Positions 53,001 through 60,957 of a DNA stretch of 64,000 bases are shown piece by piece (within the stretch, counting starts at the first letter, position 1; every line of letters starts with the position of its first letter). Source of the stretch: Bacillota bacterium (GTDB taxonomy: Bacteria; Bacillota; Clostridia; Acetivibrionales; JANLFN01); the NCBI GenBank assembly GCA_023421675.1, contig JAEZTC010000014.1, positions 73,153 through 137,152 of the forward strand, read 5' to 3'. Made by a program: the position numbers and the translations under genes. The notes beneath the pieces are model-generated. The model searched no databases. It was not told the origin of the DNA and worked only from the letters and a program-made list of their open reading frames with translations.

Positions 53001-53197
53001 TATTTTTAATTAAACAGTACCAAAGGTTTATATCGCCACTAAAAAGAAAAGGAAGCTGCCGATTTTATCCGACGTGTTCGCAATATGCCATAGAAGCAGT
53101 ACAGAAATACGGGGCATTTAAAGGCGGATTTATGGCAATTAAAAGAATTTCAAAATGCCATCCTTTTCACCCAGGAGGATATGATCCTGTAAAATAG
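52976..53197 (+). CDS. yidD: YidD membrane protein insertion efficiency factor
   Basis: 73 residues with the family motif CRFYPTCSQYAIEAVQKYG and KRISKCHPFHPGGYDPV. It assists YidC-dependent insertion. It starts inside rnpA (25-base overlap) and precedes yidC, the conserved order. Confidence 0.95.
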   Translation: MGLFKRILIFLIKQYQRFISPLKRKGSCRFYPTCSQYAIEAVQKYGAFKGGFMAIKRISKCHPFHPGGYDPVK

Positions 53198-53313
53198 ATC
53201 TTGGGCCTGAATACTTAAATATACTTAAGTTAAAAAAGAGTTATATAACTCAGAAGACTTTCGATTAAAATTGCATTAAAATAATGCATGTGTTTCAGAA
53301 AGGAATATACAGA

Positions 53314-54231
53314 ATGTTTGATTTTATAGCTGTACCAATGGGGCAAATACTGAATTTCCTCTATAATACGGTTTGTTTTAAAAGTTATGGACTGGCTATT
53401 ATACTTTTTACCCTTGTAATAAGGGCAGCGTTACTACCTCTGACTATAAAGCAGTACCATTCTACGGCCAAGATGCAGACACTTCAGCCAAAAATACAAG
53501 AAATCCAAAAGAGATATAAGGGCGATAAAGAAAAGCTCAACATGGAAATGATGAAGCTTTATCAGGAAAATAAGGTAAATCCTGCAGGCGGATGCCTTCC
53601 TCTTTTGATTCAGATGCCTATATTATTTTCACTTTATTATGATATACAAGCACCTCTAAAATATATGCTTCGAATTGATTCAAAGGTTATAAGTTCACTT
53701 ACCGAATTTATTAAAAAAACAAAGGAAGTTGTATTTACCGCAGGCCGTAGTGCGGATATACAAATAATTGAGTTTTTCAGGCAGCACCCAGGAAAAATAA
53801 GTGAAGCAACAGCTTCACTGGGGTCACAAATTACTCCTGACCAGATAGCGTCAATAAAAAACCTTAATCTTGATTTTCTTGGCATAAACCTTGGTTTGAA
53901 TCCAAAATTTGATACCAATCTTATTTTTGGAAGTACTACCTGGAAAGTTTATCTGCCTCTTATGATTATTCCTATTCTCGTTGCAGGTACGACCTTCCTT
54001 CAATCAAGAATTATGGCTAAACTGCAAAAAGGTCAGACAGGTGCTTCAGCTTCAATGCAGAATACTATGATGATAATAATGCCTTTAATGCTGTTATTGT
54101 TCTCGTTCAGTGTTCCGGCAGGTTTGGGTCTTTACTGGACTGTAGGTAATATAGTAATGATATTTACACAAATGTATATAAATAAAGTAGTCTTCAAAAA
54201 GAAGGAGGCTCCCGAAGCAGATGGCAAATAG
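53314..54231 (+). CDS. yidC: Membrane protein insertase YidC
   Basis: 305 residues, YidC/Oxa1 family. First membrane segment at the N terminus, a hydrophilic hairpin with KIQEIQKRYKGDKEKLNMEMMKLYQENKVNP, then GGCLPLLIQMPILFSLY and the final segments with SVPAGLGLYWTVGNI. The ATG at 53314 (AAAGGA 9 bases upstream) is preferred to one at 53284. Sporulation paralogue SpoIIIJ has the same context. Overlaps jag by 11 bases. Confidence 0.95.
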   Translation: MFDFIAVPMGQILNFLYNTVCFKSYGLAIILFTLVIRAALLPLTIKQYHSTAKMQTLQPKIQEIQKRYKGDKEKLNMEMMKLYQENKVNPAGGCLPLLIQMPILFSLYYDIQAPLKYMLRIDSKVISSLTEFIKKTKEVVFTAGRSADIQIIEFFRQHPGKISEATASLGSQITPDQIASIKNLNLDFLGINLGLNPKFDTNLIFGSTTWKVYLPLMIIPILVAGTTFLQSRIMAKLQKGQTGASASMQNTMMIIMPLMLLLFSFSVPAGLGLYWTVGNIVMIFTQMYINKVVFKKKEAPEADGK

Positions 54232-54841
54232 TGTTGAAAAGACAGGCAAAACTATTCAAGAGGCTATTAAAGCCGCTCTCGAAGAGTTAAGAGCTGATGA
54301 AAACAGCGTTGATGTTGAAGTTCTTGAGGAAGGTAATAAGGGAATTTTCGGAATCATAGGTAACAAGGTTGCCAGGGTCAGAGTTACACTTAAGGAATCA
54401 GCTGCTGAAAAGGCAAGACAGTTTGTTAAGGATGTCCTTGAAAAAATGAAGCTTAATGCTGACATATTTGTTGAGGAAACTGAAGATTCCATCCTTCTTA
54501 AAATACACGGAAACGATATTGGAATTATTATAGGAAGACGTGGGGAAACACTTGATTCTCTGCAATACCTTGCAAGCCTTGTCGTTAATAAGGAAAAGGG
54601 AAACTACAAAAGAGTTGTAGTTGATGTTGAAAACTACAGGCAAAAGAGGGAAGAAACTCTTATAAAACTTGCGAACAGACTTGCCGACAGAGTTATAAAG
54701 TATAAGAAGAACATAGTTTTAGAGCCTATGAACCCTTATGAAAGAAGAATTATTCATTCATCCCTGCAGGACAACAGCTATGTAGAAACCTACAGTATAG
54801 GTGATGAACCTAACAGGAAGGTAGTAATAACTTTAAAGTAG
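54221..54841 (+). CDS. jag: RNA-binding protein Jag (KhpB/EloR)
   Basis: 206 residues: an N-terminal Jag domain (TIQEAIKAALEELRADENSVDVEVLEEG), a KH domain with IIGRRGETLDSLQYLASLV, and an R3H domain near the end (PMNPYERRIIHSSLQ). Jag works with KhpA as an RNA-binding pair that affects cell elongation. The gene overlaps yidC by 11 bases and ends its operon. Confidence 0.95.
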   Translation: MANSVEKTGKTIQEAIKAALEELRADENSVDVEVLEEGNKGIFGIIGNKVARVRVTLKESAAEKARQFVKDVLEKMKLNADIFVEETEDSILLKIHGNDIGIIIGRRGETLDSLQYLASLVVNKEKGNYKRVVVDVENYRQKREETLIKLANRLADRVIKYKKNIVLEPMNPYERRIIHSSLQDNSYVETYSIGDEPNRKVVITLK

Positions 54842-54858
54842 TTTATACAAAAGTTATA

Positions 54859-54916
54859 AAAGACAATTATTATTCCAGGGGAACAAAGTCCGGGGATTAT
54901 AATTGTCTTTATTATT
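54859..54916 (+). terminator. Large terminator hairpin after jag
   Basis: AAAGACAATTAT (54859-54870) pairs with ATAATTGTCTTT (54899-54910), with a second inner TCC/GGA stem, followed by ATTATT. Confidence 0.75.
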
Positions 54917-55078
54917 GTGCAAGCTATTATGAACAAAATATATGAAAATGACTGTAATAAAGTTATTAATGAAGGTTATAAATTAAAGACTTTATTGAAA
55001 AAAACTTTCATCATCTTATATAATTTGGATGCCGTATTGTGATAGAATCTAAGCGGAATGATTGACACCGGAGGGTTT

Positions 55079-56458
55079 ATGCTTATTAATGATACAATTG
55101 CTGCAATATCTACACCGCATGGAAATGGTGGAATAGGTATAATAAGAATAAGCGGGGACAAGGCTTTTGAAATAGCTGAACAAATATTTGTCGGCAAAAA
55201 GCCCTTTTCAGATATAAAACCAAATACAATAAGCTTTGGAAGAATTATAGATCCTTTAAATGCTGAAACTATTGATGAGGTACTTGTTTCAAAAATGAAG
55301 GCTCCCCATACTTTCACCATGGAAGATGTAATAGAAATAAATTGCCATGGCGGTTTAATTGTTATAAAAAGAATACTTGAATTAATACTGAAAAGCGGTG
55401 CCAGACTTGCAGAACCGGGCGAATTCACAAAAAGGGCATTTTTAAACGGCCGGATTGACTTATCACAAGCGGAAGCAGTTATTGATGTTATCAACTCCAA
55501 GACTGAGGAGAGTTCCAGAGCCGCAGTATCGCAGCTTGAAGGAAAACTGTCATCAAAGCTTAAAATTGTTCGTGACAAGCTGCTTGATTTAATTACACAC
55601 ATAGAAGTTACAGTAGATTATCCGGAACATGACATAGAAGAAATTACAGGAAGGGAAGTCCATGATTCTATAAGAGACATTAAAAAGTCCTTATATGATC
55701 TGACAGAAGGTTTTGACAAAGGCCGTATTTTAAGAGAAGGGCTTAATGCTGTAATTGTAGGCAGGCCAAACGTAGGGAAATCTTCACTGCTGAATTTCAT
55801 TGCAGGTAAAAATAGGGCTATTGTTACGGATATTCCCGGAACAACCCGTGATATTATTGAGGAATATGTAAACATAGGCGGTATTCCCGTAAGACTCATT
55901 GATACTGCCGGTATAAGGGAAACAGAAGATTTAATTGAGCAGATCGGCGTTAAGAGGGCACATAGCGAGCTGGAAAATGCAGACCTGGTTATCCTTATGA
56001 TTGATGCAGATCAGGGAGTTACTGATGAAGACATCGGACTTATTGAAAAGGCTGGAACGAAAAAGTCTATTATAATTATTAATAAGACTGATCTTGTATC
56101 AGAAAATGAATTGGGTAAGATTGAATCATTAATTGGCAGTAATACAATAGTCAGAATGTCTATAAAAAATGGAACAGGCTTGGAAAGTCTGGAGGATAGG
56201 TTGAAAGGGCTTTTTGTAAAGGGTGATATAAGGCAAAATGAAGAAGTCCTTCTGACCAATATCAGACATAAAAACCTTATAGACAATGCAATAAGTAGTA
56301 TTGATGCCGCCATTTCTGCTTTTGAGGCAGGATTGCCTCTGGATTGCGTAACCATAGACATTAGAAATGCAGCTGAATACCTTGGGCAGATAACCGGGGA
56401 GTCGGTTACCGAAGACGTAATGCACAGGATATTCAGCAGGTTCTGTATTGGGAAGTAA
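55079..56458 (+). CDS. mnmE: tRNA modification GTPase MnmE
   Basis: 459 residues. N-terminal tetrahydrofolate-binding domain (DTIAAISTPHGNGGIGIIRISG), G domain with GRPNVGKSS (about 228-236), DIPGTTRD and DTAGIRE, and the C-terminal FCIGK with the essential cysteine. With MnmG it modifies uridine 34 of certain tRNAs. The ATG at 55079 follows GGAGGG; an ATG at 55058 would place that site inside the gene. Confidence 0.97.
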   Translation: MLINDTIAAISTPHGNGGIGIIRISGDKAFEIAEQIFVGKKPFSDIKPNTISFGRIIDPLNAETIDEVLVSKMKAPHTFTMEDVIEINCHGGLIVIKRILELILKSGARLAEPGEFTKRAFLNGRIDLSQAEAVIDVINSKTEESSRAAVSQLEGKLSSKLKIVRDKLLDLITHIEVTVDYPEHDIEEITGREVHDSIRDIKKSLYDLTEGFDKGRILREGLNAVIVGRPNVGKSSLLNFIAGKNRAIVTDIPGTTRDIIEEYVNIGGIPVRLIDTAGIRETEDLIEQIGVKRAHSELENADLVILMIDADQGVTDEDIGLIEKAGTKKSIIIINKTDLVSENELGKIESLIGSNTIVRMSIKNGTGLESLEDRLKGLFVKGDIRQNEEVLLTNIRHKNLIDNAISSIDAAISAFEAGLPLDCVTIDIRNAAEYLGQITGESVTEDVMHRIFSRFCIGK

Positions 56459-56598
56459 AGGCAAGTTTACAGCTTACAATGTACAGTTAAAAGCAAATAT
56501 AGTTTTAAAGTTATGTAGTAAAAAAACAAGTGGGATATTAAGAAAAATAACAGATAACTACAATAGGGAATAAGTCTTGGTAATTGAGCATTGCTTTT

Positions 56599-56640
56599 AT
56601 AATTCTCAATTTTCAATTCTCCATTCTCAATTTAATAAGG
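56599..56640. repeat. Short TTCTCAATT-type tandem repeat
   Basis: Degenerate units of TTCTCAATT / TTCAATTCTC (56599-56634) just before the mnmG ribosome site, together with a TTTACAGCTTACAATGTACAG stretch at 56465-56485. Confidence 0.6.
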
Positions 56641-56648
56641 TGGTTTTT

Positions 56649-58544
56649 ATGGATTATTTCGCAGGAGAATATGATGTAGTAGTTGTTGGTGCCGGACACG
56701 CTGGCTGTGAGGCTGCGCTTGCAAGTGCAAGGCTTGGACTCAGGACAATAGTATTTTCCATAAACCTTGACAGTATTGCAAACATGCCGTGTAACCCAAG
56801 TGTGGGAGGGACGGCCAAGGGGCAGCTGGTTCGTGAAATAGACGCTCTTGGTGGTGAAATGGGCAAAAATACAGACAAGACTTTTATCCAGTCAAAGATA
56901 CTAAACTCGGCAAAAGGTCCTGCAGTTTTTTCTCTTCGTGCTCAGGTTGACAGAAGGCGTTATCAGATGGAAATGAAGCACACTATGGAAAAGCAGGAAA
57001 ACCTGGATATAAGACAGGCTGAGATAACAGAGATTCTTACTGAAGAAGCTGGTGGAAAAAAGAAAATCACAGGGGTTAAAACACATACAGACGCAATCTA
57101 TAAATGTAAGGCTGTTGTTCTAACAACAGGCACTTATTTAAAAGGAAAAATTATAATTGGGGATATAAGCTACAGCGGCGGCCCTGACGGTTTATTCCCA
57201 GCAAACAGGCTGTCGGAAAGTCTTATTAATAATGGAATTGAGCTGTTTCGTTTCAAGACCGGCACACCTGCAAGGCTTAACAGGCGCAGCATAGATTTTT
57301 CCAAGATGGAAGAGCAGCCTGGTGATGAAAGAATTGTTCCTTTTTCCTTTGAAGTAGAAGAAATAAATAAGGAGCAGGTTTCCTGCTGGCTTACACATAC
57401 CACGGATGAAACGCATAAGGTAATAAAGGACAACCTTCATAGGTCACCTCTATATTCAGGTAACATCAAGGGTGTTGGCCCACGTTATTGTCCGTCTATA
57501 GAAGATAAAATTGTAAGGTTTGCAGATAAGGAATCTCACCAGATTTTTGTTGAGCCTATGGGACTTGAAACAGAGGAAATGTATCTTCAGGGCATGTCCA
57601 GCAGTCTTCCAGAAGATGTTCAGATTCAAATGATGCGTACGCTTCCGGGACTCGAAAATGTCTCTGTTATGAGAAGTGCATATGCAATAGAATACGATTG
57701 TATAAATCCAATACAGCTTAAGCAGTCACTTGAACTTAGATCTATTGAAGGTCTTTTTTCAGGAGGACAGATAAACGGCAGTTCCGGATATGAGGAAGCG
57801 GCTGCACAAGGCTTGGTTGCAGGGATTAATGCTGCATTGAAGGTTATGGGAAAAGACCCGTTAATTCTGGATAGGTCACAAGCATACATAGGCGTTCTGG
57901 TGGATGACCTTGTTACAAAAGGGACTAAGGAACCCTATAGAATGATGACCTCAAGGGCCGAATACAGGCTGCTTCTAAGGCAGGATAATGCTGATTTGAG
58001 ACTTACACCTATAGGTTATGCAATCGGGCTTATAAATGAAGAGCGCTATAAATTGTTTGATAATAAAAAGAAACTTATTGAAGATGAAATAGCAAGGCTT
58101 GAAAAAACAGTTGTCCCACCCAGCGAAGAAGTTAACAGCTTCCTTGAAAGCAAGGGTAGTTCTAAAATTATAAGCGGTATCAAGCTCGCGGAACTTTTGA
58201 GAAGGCCTGAAGTACTGTATGAGGATATGGCTGTAATTGACCCTGAAAGACCTGAGTTGAGCCATGCAGTCAGGGAGCAGGTGGAAATTTCAGTGAAGTA
58301 TGAAGGTTATATAAAAAGGCAGATGCAGCAGGTGGAGCAATTTAAAAAGCTGGAAAACAGGAAGTTGCCTGAAAATATTGATTATAAAGAAGTTTACGGA
58401 CTTAGCAATGAGGCAAAGCAGAAGCTTAACCTTATGAAACCCGAATCGGTTGGACAGGCTTCAAGAATATCTGGTGTATCTCCTGCAGATATTTCTGTAC
58501 TGCTTATTTATTTGGAACAAAACAAAAGACGAGTTGACAGTTGA
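56649..58544 (+). CDS. mnmG: tRNA modification enzyme MnmG (GidA)
   Basis: 631 residues. FAD-binding VVVGAGHAGCEAA at the N terminus, NPSVGGTAKGQLVREIDALGG, and the C-terminal RISGVSPADISVLL. Partner of MnmE in the cmnm5U34 pathway. The ATG at 56649 follows AAGGTGG and fits the family start; an in-frame GTG/TTG at 56577 would add 24 residues encoded by the repeat. Confidence 0.97.
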   Translation: MDYFAGEYDVVVVGAGHAGCEAALASARLGLRTIVFSINLDSIANMPCNPSVGGTAKGQLVREIDALGGEMGKNTDKTFIQSKILNSAKGPAVFSLRAQVDRRRYQMEMKHTMEKQENLDIRQAEITEILTEEAGGKKKITGVKTHTDAIYKCKAVVLTTGTYLKGKIIIGDISYSGGPDGLFPANRLSESLINNGIELFRFKTGTPARLNRRSIDFSKMEEQPGDERIVPFSFEVEEINKEQVSCWLTHTTDETHKVIKDNLHRSPLYSGNIKGVGPRYCPSIEDKIVRFADKESHQIFVEPMGLETEEMYLQGMSSSLPEDVQIQMMRTLPGLENVSVMRSAYAIEYDCINPIQLKQSLELRSIEGLFSGGQINGSSGYEEAAAQGLVAGINAALKVMGKDPLILDRSQAYIGVLVDDLVTKGTKEPYRMMTSRAEYRLLLRQDNADLRLTPIGYAIGLINEERYKLFDNKKKLIEDEIARLEKTVVPPSEEVNSFLESKGSSKIISGIKLAELLRRPEVLYEDMAVIDPERPELSHAVREQVEISVKYEGYIKRQMQQVEQFKKLENRKLPENIDYKEVYGLSNEAKQKLNLMKPESVGQASRISGVSPADISVLLIYLEQNKRRVDS

Positions 58545-58690
58545 CAAGATGACAAGAGGACAGTTAAAAGGCAGTGTTCAGGTTACAGATTACAGTTTAC
58601 AGTTAAAGGCAAAAGAAAAAGAGAGTTGATAGTTGACGAGATGACAGTTAAAAACAGTGTACAGTGTACAGTTAAAAATATAAAAGATTA
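58545..58690. repeat. Degenerate ACAGTTNACAG repeats
   Basis: A patch of repeated GTTGACAAGATGACA, ACAGTTAAAAGGCAGTG, TTACAGTTTACAGTTAAAG and GTGTACAGTGTACAGTTAAA units. Similar, inverted units (CTGTCAACTGTCAATTG) appear at 58884-58900. No spacers or palindromic CRISPR-type repeats. Confidence 0.7.
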
Positions 58691-58723
58691 AGAACTGTAG
58701 AAAGGTCAGGCTTTAGTTATTTT

Positions 58724-58772
58724 AGTCGGTGGAACCGACTTGGTTTTGACAGCCGTGGGTTTCAACCCACGG
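58724..58772. repeat. Two perfect small palindromes before rsmG
   Basis: AGTCGGT-GGA-ACCGACT (58724-58740) and CCGTGGGTT-TC-AACCCACGG (58753-58772), 12 bases apart. Neither has a T tail. The rest of the 380-base gap between mnmG and rsmG is repeats and AT-rich sequence. Confidence 0.75.
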
Positions 58773-58925
58773 GGAATGGCTTAACAAAGATAACAAAAAG
58801 TATATAGGTAAGCCGAAATTATTTTAGTATATTATAAATTTAATGGTTGCTTTGTAGTTGTAGAGATGGGTTTAACTATCATCTGTCAACTGTCAATTGT
58901 TAACTGGTTTAATTAGAGGTGACGT

Positions 58926-59651
58926 ATGGAAGATAAGGCGGGTTTGGTTGAAATTCTTAAAGAAGGTTCACAAGAGTATGGTATTGAGCTTTCCGATGTA
59001 CAGGCTGATAAATTTATTAATTACGCAGAACTGCTGAAGGATTGGAATACAAGAATTAACCTCACGGCAATCGAGGAAGATAAAGATATTATAATAAAGC
59101 ATTTCATAGATTCATTAACCATTGCACCTTATCTTAAAAAAGGTGGCTTAAGTATTATAGATGTAGGTACAGGTGCGGGTTTCCCGGGAATACCCTTGAA
59201 AATAGTTATCGATAATTTGAAGGTGACTCTTTTGGATTCACTGGATAAGAGAATTAAATTTTTAAATGAAGTCATTAACACAACACAACTAAAGGATATA
59301 AATGCCGTACACGGTAGGGCTGAGGACTTCGGGGCCAATCCAGAGTACCGTGAAAAGTTTGATATATCTACTGCAAGGGCTGTTGCTGCTCTTCCGGTGC
59401 TGCTTGAGTATTGTCTCCCATTTGTTAAGATAGGCGGAACCTTCATTGCAATGAAAGGAAATAATATAGAAGAGCTTAAAGATTCAAAGAAGGCCTTGAG
59501 TATTTTAGGCGGAGAAATTGAAGAGGTTAAGGAAATTTCTCTTCCTTTCGGAGAAATGAGAAGAAATATTATTACCGTAAGAAAATTGCGACAAACTCCG
59601 ACAAAATATCCTAGAAAAGCGGGCAAACCGTCAAAAGAACCGTTGCTTTAA
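58926..59651 (+). CDS. rsmG: 16S rRNA (guanine527-N7)-methyltransferase RsmG
   Basis: 241 residues with a class I SAM-binding fold: IIDVGTGAGFPGIPLKI and the preceding DWNTRINLTAIEEDKDIIIKHFIDSL. Loss of this enzyme gives low-level streptomycin resistance in other bacteria. GAGGTGA lies 4 bases before the ATG. Order mnmG-rsmG-noc is conserved. Confidence 0.96.
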   Translation: MEDKAGLVEILKEGSQEYGIELSDVQADKFINYAELLKDWNTRINLTAIEEDKDIIIKHFIDSLTIAPYLKKGGLSIIDVGTGAGFPGIPLKIVIDNLKVTLLDSLDKRIKFLNEVINTTQLKDINAVHGRAEDFGANPEYREKFDISTARAVAALPVLLEYCLPFVKIGGTFIAMKGNNIEELKDSKKALSILGGEIEEVKEISLPFGEMRRNIITVRKLRQTPTKYPRKAGKPSKEPLL

Positions 59652-59772
59652 GCCCTGAAATGTAGTAATATAGCGCATTTGGACGAACGATTATTAAAGG
59701 GAAAAAAAGGAATAGGATTAACTCCGGCGAATATATCTTCCTGTGATTAAAAAGATAAAAGGATGGTGCCGG

Positions 59773-60615
59773 ATGTTAGATAGCAAATTGCAGGTTCATA
59801 AGCAGGAAAAAAAAGATGATTTGAAAAATATCACTTATATCAATATTGACCATATCAGGCCTAACCCTTACCAGCCGAGAAAACAATTCAATGTTACGGC
59901 ACTTGAGGATTTATGTGAATCTATAAAACAGTATGGTGTTATCCAGCCTATAAGCGTCAGAAAGCTTTCTACAAATTCATTTGAACTGGTTGCAGGAGAA
60001 AGAAGACTCAGAGCAGCTGAAATGGCAGGCTTAAGGGAAATCCCTGCAATCGTCGTAACAGTTACTGACAATGATTCAGCAGTTATGGCTCTTATAGAAA
60101 ATCTTCAAAGAGAAGACCTTACCTTTATGGAAGAAGCAGAGGGTTACAACAACCTTCTTATAGAACATGGTCTTACTCAGGAAGAGCTGGCTCAGAAGAT
60201 AGGAAAAAGCCAGTCAACCATCGCCAATAAAATAAGGCTTTTAAAACTCCCCCCTCTGGTTAAAAAGATAATAGCAGACAACAACCTTACAGAGAGACAT
60301 GCTAGAGCATTACTGAAGCTTCATGATGAACAGCTGCAGCTTAGAGTGCTCAAGCGCGTATGCGAAAGAGGGTTAAATGTTAAGAAAACGGAGGAACTTG
60401 TTGAAAGAGCAATTGAAAAGTATACAAGAGAAGTAAGAGAGGGCGGCGGAGAAAAGAAGGTAACAAGAGCTGTTAAAGATATTAGAATATTTGTGAATAC
60501 AGTAAGACAAGCCATAGATATGATGAAAAAAGCCGGAGTTAATGCGAAGGCAGCCCAGATAGACAGGGGAGAATATGTGGAGTTTATTGTAAGAATACCT
60601 AAAAAAATAAGCTAG
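59773..60615 (+). CDS. noc: Nucleoid occlusion protein Noc (ParB paralogue)
   Basis: 280 residues, ParB family: HIRPNPYQPRKQFN, GERRLRAAEMAGL, ENLQREDLTFMEEAEGY and HTH LTQEELAQKIGKSQSTIANKIRLL. Position after rsmG and divergence from the parB gene at 42389 point to Noc, which binds its own sites and the membrane to keep division away from the nucleoid. The ATG at 59773 with AAAGGA upstream is preferred to a GTG at 59743. The N-terminal membrane helix of Bacillus Noc is not obvious. Confidence 0.88.
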   Translation: MLDSKLQVHKQEKKDDLKNITYINIDHIRPNPYQPRKQFNVTALEDLCESIKQYGVIQPISVRKLSTNSFELVAGERRLRAAEMAGLREIPAIVVTVTDNDSAVMALIENLQREDLTFMEEAEGYNNLLIEHGLTQEELAQKIGKSQSTIANKIRLLKLPPLVKKIIADNNLTERHARALLKLHDEQLQLRVLKRVCERGLNVKKTEELVERAIEKYTREVREGGGEKKVTRAVKDIRIFVNTVRQAIDMMKKAGVNAKAAQIDRGEYVEFIVRIPKKIS

Positions 60616-60710
60616 ACATATGAGGCAATAAAATGAATGAAGTATTGGAATCCTATAGATAAAGATAAGTTCAGGGTACAAAGATAATAGGGCAGTGGCA
60701 GCCGAAAGAA

Positions 60711-60738
60711 TGCGGAGTATTAGGCTCCGTATTTTTTT
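60711..60738 (+). terminator. Terminator after noc
   Basis: TGCGGAG (60711-60717) pairs with CTCCGTA (60725-60731), followed by TTTTTTT. Confidence 0.88.
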
Positions 60739-60831
60739 GTGGAAATATTCCTCAAAGCCTGAATTGGGAATTCTATAATATAAAATATAGTTATACCAGA
60801 TTATATAGTAACCGGGGTTTTTATAAAAAAG

Positions 60832-60860
60832 TGGACATGTATTTAAAAGTTTATTAAAAT
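60832..60860 (+). promoter_or_regulatory. Candidate gyrA promoter
   Basis: TGGACA (60832-60837), 17-base gap, TAAAAT (60855-60860). A second TATAAT lies at 60774 without a good minus-35. The leader carries a hairpin, CAGCTTTTCC / GGAACAAGCTG (60897-60925), before the ribosome site GAGAGG. Nothing else is seen in the 342-base gap. Confidence 0.6.
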
Positions 60861-60957
60861 AAAGAATAGGTGTTTATGCATAATTGGATAAACAACCAGC
60901 TTTTCCACTATAGCGGAACAAGCTGCATCAGAAGGAAAAAGAGAGGTAGACCACATA

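Noticed and set aside
58545..58690. CRISPR array
   Set aside because: Units are irregular, short and overlapping, without constant repeats or spacers, and no cas gene is present.
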